Shown here one piece after another: positions 1 to 7,835 of a DNA stretch of 64,000 bases. Location of the stretch: NCBI GenBank assembly GCA_039033415.1, contig JBCCCR010000001.1, positions 186,001 through 250,000 of the forward strand. The letters are read 5' to 3'. The stretch's first letter is position 1; every line of letters begins with the position of its first letter. The notes below the pieces were generated by a model. That model had not been told where the DNA came from. It did not search any database and saw only the letters and a program-made list of their open reading frames with translations. Both the position numbers and the translations under genes were made by a program. Origin of the DNA: Pseudomonadota bacterium. GTDB taxonomy: Bacteria; Pseudomonadota; Gammaproteobacteria; Xanthomonadales; SZUA-38.

Positions 1-571
1 TTGCCATCAGTACGGCTCGGCCCTCGTCTCGCATGCTCGCGAGCAGCGAGCAAAAATTATTGGCTGCGGCCGGGTCCAGGCCTGAGAGCGGCTCGTCGAG
101 CAGCAGCGCCTGTGCGTTTTTGGCGAGAGCGATCGCTACCCCTACCTTTTGTCGCATGCCCTTGGAGTAGGTTGACGTTCGTCGTTGAGCATCCTCCGCG
201 GGGAGCCCGGCCTCTTCCAGGTGGGCAATCAGTTCATCGCGTGAACGTTTCCCGCCGGCAAAGCGGTCGAAAAACTCCAGGTTCTCCAGCCCGCTCAGCT
301 GCGGGTAAAGCGCAACCTGTTCGGGGATATAAGCAAGGTGGGCTTTGGTTTCGAGCGGCGCGGATGAGACCGATAGGCCGTTGACGGTTGCCTCGCCAGC
401 CGTCGGTTCCAGAAATCCGAGAAACAGGTTGATGGTGGTCGTTTTACCGGCGCCGTTGGCGCCAAGCAGACATAATACCTCGCCACGAGCGACTTCAAGG
501 TCCAATTCATGCAGTGCGACGGTTGAGCCGAAGTGTTTGGACAATCGGCTGGCTTTCAGCATGGCTTCCAT
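1..571 (-). CDS. ABC transporter ATP-binding protein (partial, C-terminus outside window)
   Basis: Cytoplasmic ATPase subunit of an ABC transporter, of the NatA/CcmA-like type that usually pairs with an ABC-2 permease. The ATG at 571 gives MEAMLKASRLSKHFG and is preceded by an AAGGGAG ribosome site about 5 nt away. Visible motifs are Walker A (GANGAGKTTT, residues 37-46), the Q-loop (IPEQ, 82-85), the signature (YSKGM, 135-139) and Walker B (ALLLDE, 155-160) followed by the D-loop (SGLDP). The H-loop and the C-terminus lie beyond the window edge, and so would any permease. The substrate cannot be read. A perfect 17-nt palindrome lies 47 nt upstream of the start codon (618-634), suggesting a dedicated repressor. 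Family assignment is firm; the transported molecule is unknown. Confidence 0.93.
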   Translation of the reverse strand, partial: MEAMLKASRLSKHFGSTVALHELDLEVARGEVLCLLGANGAGKTTTINLFLGFLEPTAGEATVNGLSVSSAPLETKAHLAYIPEQVALYPQLSGLENLEFFDRFAGGKRSRDELIAHLEEAGLPAEDAQRRTSTYSKGMRQKVGVAIALAKNAQALLLDEPLSGLDPAAANNFCSLLASMRDEGRAVLMA

Positions 572-617
572 AAGACTCCCTTCACGCAGGGCTTGCAGCG
601 CCGGTCAGCCCAGATCG

Positions 618-634
618 ACGTTATAACATAACGT
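618..634. promoter_or_regulatory. Perfect palindrome, candidate repressor operator
   Basis: ACGTTATAACATAACGT has 7-bp perfect arms and a 3-nt centre. It sits between the leftward ABC ATPase start (571) and the rightward amine oxidase start (754), at a typical operator distance from the ABC gene. GntR/YtrA-type and TetR-type repressors use dyads of this size. No regulator gene is visible nearby, so the binding protein is not known. Confidence 0.5.
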
Positions 635-753
635 TTCCTAGTGACGACGACCCTGATTCCCGCGGAGAGGAAAAGCCTGCTCTCGGCGTTGTTCGCTTTT
701 GTCGGCGGTGGCATTAGATAAGGTATCAGCCAAATAGACCTGAGGTGGAGCGG

Positions 754-2280
754 ATGAAGTCGAAAGATCAGGTAGCGTTGACTCGTCGAGGCTTGCTGCG
801 TCTCGGTGTAGCGGCAGGTGTTGCGGCGGCACTGCCCGGATTATTGGTGCCGCCCGGTTACGCCCAGTCGGCTTTAGCGCCCGCAAGTCCTGGGGCGCAT
901 TCAAAGCGGGTGCTTGTGGTCGGCGCCGGTCTCGCCGGCCTGGCCGCAGCGCATGAGCTCACGCGTGCCGGCCACAACGTGACCGTGATCGAGGCCACAA
1001 GCCGACCCGGCGGCCGCGTTAGAACGCTGCGCCAGCCGTTTGCGGACGGGCTCTACGCGGAGGCCGGCGCGATGTTTGCTGGCGGGCCTCACATCACGCG
1101 GTACACCCAGGAGCTGGGGATTGATCTTGTACCGCCGAATTCCGGCGGCGGCGGGCAGCCGGGCATGGTCTACCACGTGGCTGGACAGCGTCTGATTACG
1201 CCAGAGCGAGACGGTGATCCCGTGGAACCATGGCCGTTTGCGCTGACCGACCAAGAGCGGAAGCTCGGGCGAAAGGGCCTCTTTGCCACCTATGTTGCTC
1301 CCTCGCTGCGTCAGGTGGGCAATCCTTATGAGGCGGGCTGGCCTGCGGCATCGATCAAAGCGCTGGACGATGTGTCCTTTGCTGATTTCCTCAAGAGTCA
1401 GGGCGCTTCTCCCGCCGCAATTTCCATACTGCGGCTCGAGACCTTTGATCTATTCGGCAAAGGTATCGAAAACCTGTCTGCGCTTTCCCACCTGCGAGAC
1501 TGGGCTGCCTATGCGCTGGAGGAGCCCGGCGGCGTCTTCGGCGTTGTTCCTGGCGGCACCGATCGTCTGCCCGAGGCATTCGCGTCCCGTCTTGCGGATC
1601 GGATTGAATACGGTGTCGAGGCGCTGCGGCTGGAGCAAGATGCTGACGGCGTCAGGGTGCACTGCCGCCGTGGCGGCCAAAACGAAGTGCTCACGGCTGA
1701 TCGGCTGGTCTGCACGCTGCCTTTTACCGTGCTGCGCCACCTCGACGTTGCGCCAGCGCTCAGCGCTGAGAAAGCCCGGGCGATCCGGACGCTGACTTAC
1801 TCGAGCATCACGCGGGTGTTTATTCAGGTGAAACGTCGCTTTTGGGAAAGTGATGGCTTGAGCGGCTTGGGCTGGGGTGATCGGCCGGTGCCGCGGGTGC
1901 TCATTCAGCCGATGGGCAAGCCGACCGATCGTGCCATTGTGGAAGCCCATACGGGCAAGGCCACCGGCCTTCGGCTGGCGGCGATGGACGAGGCCGAGCG
2001 GGTGGAGTTTGCCCTCGACGAGCTGGAAAAGTACCACCCCGATATCCGGCGTTACGCCGAAGGCGGCACGTCATATGCCTGGAACAACGACCCGTGGAGC
2101 CAGGGTGGCTACAGCTCCTTCGCTCCCGGGGAGATTTTTGAGTTTCTCCCGGTAATCTCCAGGGCGGAAGGCCGTATCCACTTTGCGGGCGAACATACTT
2201 CCCGACTCTCGACCTCGATGGACGGCGCTCTGGAGTCCGGTGCGCGCGTCGCCAACGAGATCCACGGGTCAGCAAGTTGA
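754..2280 (+). CDS. Tat-exported flavin monoamine oxidase family protein
   Basis: FAD-dependent amine oxidase of about 508 residues that probably oxidises a primary or secondary amine in the periplasm. The ATG at 754 is chosen over an in-frame GTG at 745 because a purine-rich GAGGTGGAG site lies just upstream. The N-terminus has a twin-arginine signal (TRRGLLRLG, residues 10-18) ending near PGYAQS. The dinucleotide-binding motif VVGAGLAGLAAAHEL (about 55-69) and GRVR (87-90) bind FAD. The C-terminal FAD motif HFAGEHTS, followed by the MDGALESG helix, is complete. Length matches the family. It stands alone, convergent with the barrel protein that ends 23 nt downstream. The substrate cannot be inferred from context. 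Confidence 0.9.
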   Translation: MKSKDQVALTRRGLLRLGVAAGVAAALPGLLVPPGYAQSALAPASPGAHSKRVLVVGAGLAGLAAAHELTRAGHNVTVIEATSRPGGRVRTLRQPFADGLYAEAGAMFAGGPHITRYTQELGIDLVPPNSGGGGQPGMVYHVAGQRLITPERDGDPVEPWPFALTDQERKLGRKGLFATYVAPSLRQVGNPYEAGWPAASIKALDDVSFADFLKSQGASPAAISILRLETFDLFGKGIENLSALSHLRDWAAYALEEPGGVFGVVPGGTDRLPEAFASRLADRIEYGVEALRLEQDADGVRVHCRRGGQNEVLTADRLVCTLPFTVLRHLDVAPALSAEKARAIRTLTYSSITRVFIQVKRRFWESDGLSGLGWGDRPVPRVLIQPMGKPTDRAIVEAHTGKATGLRLAAMDEAERVEFALDELEKYHPDIRRYAEGGTSYAWNNDPWSQGGYSSFAPGEIFEFLPVISRAEGRIHFAGEHTSRLSTSMDGALESGARVANEIHGSAS

Positions 2281-2302
2281 AGACTAGCGCTGCCGCCTGG
2301 GA

Positions 2303-3487
2303 TCAAAACTCAAAGCGCCCGCCGAGCTGGAGCTGGCCGTCATCCAGGAACTCGTGTCCGAGCAGGTACCGATAGGCGAGAAACAGGCTACGTCCGTTGC
2401 CAAACACCGCGGTCAGCCCGATGGTGACGTCGCCAAAATTTCGATCCGGTGACTGCGTGGCGTAAGCCAGGGTTGTGCCGTTGGCGTCGCCGACAAACGT
2501 GGAGGTCAATTCGCGGGCGTCGTTGTCGAACTCGCGCTGCCAACCGAGTCGACCGAATGGCTGCAGCACGCCAAAGTCGGTGCTGACAGCCCGGGCCACC
2601 TGAACGCCTGCGCCCAGGATCAGCGACTCAACCCCCTGATCGGCGAAGCGCTGGGCCAGACCGTTGCCGCTTTGCTCGGCGTAGCCGTCGATATCGGTAT
2701 CGGCAAAATCCAGCGCAAGCCGCGGGGTCAGCGTCCAGGCGTTGCGGGCGATCGTTCGCCCGAAGCTGATCCCGGCCAGAAGCTGGTCCCCGTCGGTGCT
2801 CCCCGTTGCAAGGTCGGCGACGTCGAAGGTGGCCTCATCGGGCCCGCCCGCGTTCACCGTCAGCCGGTAGGCGATATTTCTCGTTGAATCGAATTCCATG
2901 TTGCGATGTCCAAGGTACCCCTGGACCCACCAGCCGTTCTCAAACGCTCCGCTAACCAGCGCGGTCAGGGACCAGCTGTCGGCGTCGAGCTCGCCCGCCT
3001 GCCCGTCGAAGTCCGCGTCAGCATTTTCGAAGGTCGCCAGCCCGCCGACCACCCAGCGGTCGTTGATCCGGTAGTCCAGGCCGAAATCAAAAGCCCTCAC
3101 GTCCTCAGAAAACCCGTTTTCGAAGTCGCTGCTGTCCCGATCCCGATCGCCGAGTCTCGCGTTGGCGAGCAGGGACCAGGCGCCAAAATCGCGCCGCACT
3201 GCGGCGCTGTCGACGCGCTCGTCGTCACGCGTGGCTCGCCGTCCCTGTGCGCCGACAACCCCAAGGTTGTTGCCAACCGCTGCGGCTGAGCGGCGGTCGC
3301 CCGACCCCGGTCCGGCGTTGATGATCTCCTGGCAACGGTCAAAGAACGTGCTGCCGGGCTGCGCTCCGGCGCAAACCGCGATCCAGCTCGCATCCAGCAC
3401 TTCGGCGGGTGAGCTTTGGCTGTATACCTTGCCGGAATAAACAACCATCGAAAGAGCGGCAGCTGCGCCGCAGGCGAAGATCCTCAT
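2303..3487 (-). CDS. Autotransporter-type outer membrane beta-barrel protein
   Basis: Exported 394-residue protein with an N-terminal signal peptide (MRIFACGAAAALSMVV, cleavage near VYSQS). A short linker with two cysteines follows (VCAG and DRC). From about residue 90 to the end there are alternating amphipathic strands, and the protein closes with GGRFEF. A C-terminal Phe and a 12-14-strand pattern are typical of autotransporter translocator domains. The passenger is very short, under about 90 residues, so this is probably an outer-membrane barrel of its own and not a classical autotransporter. Convergent with the amine oxidase; its upstream region is shared with the gene at 3982. Function is not known. 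Confidence 0.8.
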   Translation of the reverse strand: MRIFACGAAAALSMVVYSGKVYSQSSPAEVLDASWIAVCAGAQPGSTFFDRCQEIINAGPGSGDRRSAAAVGNNLGVVGAQGRRATRDDERVDSAAVRRDFGAWSLLANARLGDRDRDSSDFENGFSEDVRAFDFGLDYRINDRWVVGGLATFENADADFDGQAGELDADSWSLTALVSGAFENGWWVQGYLGHRNMEFDSTRNIAYRLTVNAGGPDEATFDVADLATGSTDGDQLLAGISFGRTIARNAWTLTPRLALDFADTDIDGYAEQSGNGLAQRFADQGVESLILGAGVQVARAVSTDFGVLQPFGRLGWQREFDNDARELTSTFVGDANGTTLAYATQSPDRNFGDVTIGLTAVFGNGRSLFLAYRYLLGHEFLDDGQLQLGGRFEF

Positions 3488-3981
3488 AGTCCTGGTCCAA
3501 TCCCTTGTGTTGGTCAGTCTGAATGTTAGCCGGCAGACCGCCGGAAATATTGACGGAATCCTGATGGTTTCGTGACCAGACGGGTTTTTCGTGGCTTCCG
3601 TCCCAAAAAAAGTCTCGTCGATGTTGAGTCGGCGTTGACAGGCGCACTGTCCTGATCAGGCCACAACTAACTCGTGGGTTGATCGTTTGCCCCTGAAATT
3701 AAGGCATTTCACATCTTCTAGCGGTTCAGGGTCGTCTGCTGGCTGATTTGTGTATATGGCAGTTGATCTCGGTCAAAAGCGGGCGTCATCGCCCCTTGCC
3801 TACGGACGAACCCCGTTTCGGTTGGTTAAACGTTGGAGGTTGCAAAGCAAAATGGAATGCGCGCCGTGTAATAGGGAATCGCACCAACCAGCGCTCGACA
3901 AGGAAGACTCGTCAGCGGAAAGAACTAAGGCGCCGATCAGCAGAGCGTCAACTGTACTTCGGCTTTCAATGGATCTCGATA
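3488..3981. other. Intergenic region between divergent genes
   Basis: About 490 nt without a convincing gene. An open frame runs into the gene at 3982 from 3748, but it has no ribosome site and reads as low-quality Arg-rich sequence, so it is treated as leader. The region contains an FNR/CRP-like dyad at 3763-3776. No clear -35/-10 pair could be assigned. Confidence 0.5.
3763..3776. promoter_or_regulatory. FNR/CRP-like palindrome
   Basis: TTGATCTCGGTCAA matches the FNR-type consensus TTGAT-N4-ATCAA at 9 of 10 defined positions. Its core TGATCTCGGTCA is identical to the core of the site at 7762-7777. It lies about 205 nt upstream of the gene at 3982 and about 275 nt upstream of the barrel gene. 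Assignment to FNR or to a CRP/Clp-like protein is inference. Confidence 0.4.
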
Positions 3982-5067
3982 ATGAAATTTGCTGTTCCAG
4001 TTGTGTTGTTGGTCCTGCTTGGATATCTCGAACCTGGCGCCGCTAGCATGTGCGTGAAACGATCCGTAGAGGAGAAGTTTGTCAAAGCAGACGCTGTTTT
4101 TTCGGCCTCAATCGTCGGAGTCGATGACCCTTGCGCTGACGACAGTTCCATCTCTAATGCCGATGTCTTGGTTTTCCACTATCGAGCCCTGCATAGCTGG
4201 AAGGGTGACCCTGGTGCCACCGGTGCTTTTCGCGCATGGCGCAGCTCGGCTTCAGTAGGGCAAACCTACCTGATCTTTGCATTGGGCCGGCCCGATGGGT
4301 TTTGGAGTAATGGTCGGTGCTCGGGATCAGAACCTTTTTCGCTGGCCCTCGAACAGCGCCTGATACTTGGAAAACCCACCATCGTTTACGCCGCGTTACC
4401 CGAGCCCGTGACGCTGGATTACCTTTGGTCTGCAATGGAAAACACAGGTGCCCTGGCAAATCATGCGGCGAGTCTGCTGGCCGAATTGGGGTTGCAGGAG
4501 TCCTTGGTTGCCTGGGCAAGGGGTCGTGAGTGGGAGTTCAGCCCAGGTGAATCGTTCGAGCAGCTACTGAACGTGCTGGCGTTGGCCGGTCCCGCCGGAA
4601 TGCCGTTCGTTCGAGAACTGGATTCCTATCTGTCTAAGTCCAAGGTACCCGAAGTAAAAGAGTACTGGATCGATCTCCTGATTTACCTGGGAGAGGGTGA
4701 TGAGCTGGTGCAGTGGATTTGGCGTGGCCTGGCAGATCAGAGCGAATGGGTGCGCTATGCCGCCGGCCGAGCGACCAGCAAGCTAACTGGAGAGACGGCG
4801 CAGCAACTCATGACGCTGCTGGAGCGGGAACTTTCCAATACTGACTACCAGCGCAGAAAGGATGTCGTCAATGCTTTGAGTCATTTTTTTGTACTCGAGC
4901 CCTGGACGATTGACGCGGTTTGTGAGGAACCCGCGGGCGACTATGAATCAGGAAGTCGCTTCCATCGCAACTGCATCCACGCGGTCCTTAATAATCGTGA
5001 TGCGGCACAACAAAGCGCGACGGGAAAACAGGTCATCGCGGATCTCGAAAATCGAAACTCATGGTGA
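3982..5067 (+). CDS. Exported protein of unknown function with C-terminal HEAT-like helices
   Basis: 361 residues. The ATG at 3982 is chosen because it starts a clean signal peptide (MKFAVPVVLLVLLGYLE, cleavage near GAAS). The mature N-terminus (SMCVKRSVEEKFVKADAVFSA, then Cys in DDPC and NGRC) resembles the beta-barrel stress proteins or NTR/TIMP-like modules that begin with Cys. The second half (about 150-340) is helical, with repeats resembling HEAT repeats (for example YAAGRATSKLTGETAQQLMTLL). I do not recognise a named family. No operon partner; the next gene is convergent. An FNR-like dyad lies upstream. Confidence 0.6.
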   Translation: MKFAVPVVLLVLLGYLEPGAASMCVKRSVEEKFVKADAVFSASIVGVDDPCADDSSISNADVLVFHYRALHSWKGDPGATGAFRAWRSSASVGQTYLIFALGRPDGFWSNGRCSGSEPFSLALEQRLILGKPTIVYAALPEPVTLDYLWSAMENTGALANHAASLLAELGLQESLVAWARGREWEFSPGESFEQLLNVLALAGPAGMPFVRELDSYLSKSKVPEVKEYWIDLLIYLGEGDELVQWIWRGLADQSEWVRYAAGRATSKLTGETAQQLMTLLERELSNTDYQRRKDVVNALSHFFVLEPWTIDAVCEEPAGDYESGSRFHRNCIHAVLNNRDAAQQSATGKQVIADLENRNSW

Positions 5068-5353
5068 GGTTGAGTTTCCCGGTCTCGGTAATAGTTACCA
5101 GGTAGGCAGATCGTATCGAGAGGGCTGTCCCGGAGGTTGCTGCAGTTGGCGGAGCCTGGGGAGCCTGTCGCCGATACGTCATCTTGATGACAAAAACTGC
5201 CGCACTCGGCCCAATAATATGCTGGGCAGCAAGGCGTTAGGGTTTCGTGACTCATCTTGTGTTCGCAGGGTCCGATGCCCCAAATGCGAAGTGAATCAAT
5301 GAGGATTCGCTAGCCCGAGTTGGCGGCTTCTACGAGCCACCGCGAGGTATGCG
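5068..5353. other. Convergent intergenic region
   Basis: About 285 nt between two converging genes. Overlapping short open frames look like extensions of codon bias and are not genes. An imperfect dyad around 5322-5343 (GGCGGCT / AGCCACC, one mismatch) could help termination. There is no T-tract and nothing else recognisable. Confidence 0.4.
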
Positions 5354-7635
5354 CTACCTGCCAGCCAGCTCAAATCCGGCCGCCCTGATGTCCGTTATAA
5401 CGTTTTGCTCGGTCTCCCCTGAGGCCAATGTGCGGGCTAGCTGCTTGAGCGTTTGGTTCTCGAACTCGACGTAAGCCTTAAAAACGGGCTCGTCCGCAAT
5501 TGCACGGAACACCGGCTCATTCTCCACCCGGATTGCCAGCGAGTTGAAGGGTACCGCGACGGCCTGGTTCTGCAAGATTTCCAGATCTTCGAGCGCCCCC
5601 TGCTCGTCGCCGATGGCGGCCAATAGCTCAGCCCTGATCATCCGATTGGAGGGTCGGGACTCGAAAGCCTGATCGGACAGTCGAGAGGTATTGAGCAGCA
5701 GGTCGGCGAGTCGTCTGGCCGCGGAGGTATCGCCCACCTGCTGATAGCAGTGCACCAGCAGCACGACGGGAATCATGTCGGTGCCGTCCAGATATTCTGC
5801 CTGCTCGGACTTCAGCGAGGGATACTGCCGCTCCAGAATATCGATGGCTTTTTGATATTCGCTGGACATGGCGTAGGCAAGCGAGCTGGCCTGTGCGAAA
5901 ATTTCATGGCCGGTTTCCGCGAAAAGTCTATCGGCTTCAGCGGCAGCGGTGGGGTAATCCTCTTCCAAGCGAGCCCGAATGATCGATCTGACGTCTAAGC
6001 CACCGTCCAATTCCTTGAGAACATCGAGCTGCGTCATGGCACGGTCGGCCTGGTCCAACAGGAGGTAACCCGTGGCCTGAGCGAACAGCTCCTGTGGGTT
6101 GGGATCAATTTGTACGCCCCGCTCGCCCCAGAACAAGGACCGATCAAGCCGCCCCTGGTACCACTCGAGGTTGCTGAGGTATCGGAGCGCCAGGGCAGAC
6201 TCGGGAAACAGCGCCTGAACCTTATAGAGGTGGTTTCGCGCTTTTTGCACCTCGCCCATCGCCATCTGCGCGCTGGCCAGTCCGCTGAGCGCAAGGATAT
6301 TGAGCGGGTCGAGCTCCAGCGCCCGCTCGTAATAGTCTTTGGCCTGCGGGAAGTCGTTGGTATCGATATAGATAGACGCCAGCCACTGCAGCGCTAGCAC
6401 GTTTCCCAGGTCCTTCCGCAGAGCCTGTTGATAGAAGTCCAGGGCGCGTCGCTTGGCGCTAGGATCACTAACAGTGATCGCGCGCAGCTCTTCGACCAAT
6501 CCTGCGATAGCCAGCGTATCTGCGCTGGGCTCGCCTGCCGTCAGCGCCTGGTCGATCGCCTCGGAGGCGTTGCTGATCGCTTCGTCCGGCGAAATTGCCC
6601 GGAAATTCCAGTAGAGCAGCGCAACGGCGTGAGCGTAGCCTGCGGCATACTGAGGTGTCTCCGGCGAAATCGCTCTCGCCTCGGCAAATAGATCCCGGGC
6701 ACGCTTCACGTCATCCAGGTTGCGTTCAGCAAGCGCAGCCTGGGCGATCAGATAGAGGTTCTGCGCCTCGAGATTCCGCGGCGGCCGTGTCGGGCCGCTG
6801 GACTCTCCGATTAGCTCGGCCCGCATGGCCGCCGCGACGTTGCTGGCAATCTCGTCCTGGATGGCAAACACGTCCCCGTCAGTGCGATCGAAGGTCTCAG
6901 ACCAGAGGTGAAAACCGTCGTCGGCCTGAATGAGCTGTGCCGTCACCCGCAGCGTGGCGCCCGAGCGACGCACGCTGCCTTCCAGAATGTGGGCGACTCC
7001 CAGCGCGCCGGCGATTTTGCGCAGGTCTTCGTTTTTGTTTTTGTAGTAGAAGGAAGAGGTTCGGCCCGCCACCTTAAGGCCATTGATCTTGGCCAGCACG
7101 TTAAGCAGCTCTTCCGACAGGCCGTCGGCAAAAAATTCGTCGTCTTTGGAATCGCTCATGGCGACAAACGGCAAAACAGCAATCGATTTTTCGAGTGCGC
7201 CAACGGCAGATAACGTACCTGCCGCCGCGGTTGTCGGCCCGTGCTTTGATTCAGTGACCTCAACGGTTTCCGCTGGTGCACTTGGTTTGGGCCCATCAAA
7301 CTGCTGAAACGCAACCAGGCCGATGACCAACACAACGCCCGCCAGCGTGAAAAGGTCGAGCCGATGGCCGGTCCGCGGTGCAACGCTTGCAGCCAGGTCG
7401 ACTTCCTCGGTTTTTTTGAGGCCGTCGGGCGTCAGCTCGTAAACCCAGGACACCACGATCACCACGGGCAGCGTGATCAGCAGCGCTGCCGCAACCAGGG
7501 TATCGAACCACTCTGGCAGGCCCATGCTTCTTCCAACGCGGTCGCTACCTGCAGCAGAAGCCAGCCGCCGACCAGAAAGGCGCCGACGGCCCGAAAGACG
7601 TTTCGCCGATGGAGTTCGGCAAAATAACTGCCCAT
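5354..7635 (-). CDS. TolB-like/TPR repeat protein, frameshifted near its N-terminus
   Basis: Inner-membrane-anchored protein with a TolB-like domain and TPRs, of a group often found beside adenylate-cyclase-like or winged-helix regulators. The expected N-terminus (MGSYFAELHRRNVFRAVG..LLQVATALEEA) is read from the ATG at 7635. The rest (GLPEWFDTLVAAALL onward) lies in another frame. The two join at 7524/7525, where the coding strand reads GAAGCATGGGC; one inserted base restores EALGLPEWFD. After the junction come a second membrane helix, ELTPDGLKK, a third helix, a TolB-like domain (SIAVLPFVAMS to VFAIQDEIA), then about eight TPR-like repeats to the end. The downstream frame could start at ATG 7524 and lose the first helix. 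Either a genuine lesion or a sequence error. Confidence 0.8.
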
Positions 7636-7761
7636 GAAATAACGGATCCCTGTCAATCCCACCTGAACCCCTAACTCTGGGGGACTGCGGCTGAATTCGC
7701 AAGCTCAGCGAAATGGGCCAAACGAACTGACGCCGCACAATATCAGGATTCACTCCCGAGA

Positions 7762-7777
7762 CGTGATCTCGGTCACA
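7762..7777. promoter_or_regulatory. CRP/Clp-like palindrome
   Basis: CGTGATCTCGGTCACA matches the CRP consensus TGTGA-N6-TCACA at 9 of 10 positions. It lies between the divergent TolB-TPR gene and the DUF5060 glycoside hydrolase, 59 nt before the latter's start codon. A cAMP-receptor-like activator at a polysaccharide-degradation gene would make sense, but this is inference. Confidence 0.5.
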
Positions 7778-7835
7778 TTCGACCACGCGTTCAGCGCACT
7801 ACCATGCAGCAATGCAACGCGTTGGAGGCAGCTTT

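Noticed and set aside
3748-3981. N-terminal extension of the gene at 3982
   Set aside because: No ribosome site, Arg-rich low-quality sequence, and it would bury a clean signal peptide.
4889-5302. Small gene overlapping the end of the 3982 gene
   Set aside because: Overlaps a better-supported gene in another frame; no ribosome site or recognisable sequence.
7515-7535. Programmed frameshift in the TolB-TPR gene
   Set aside because: No slippery heptamer or downstream stem; the family normally has one continuous frame here.
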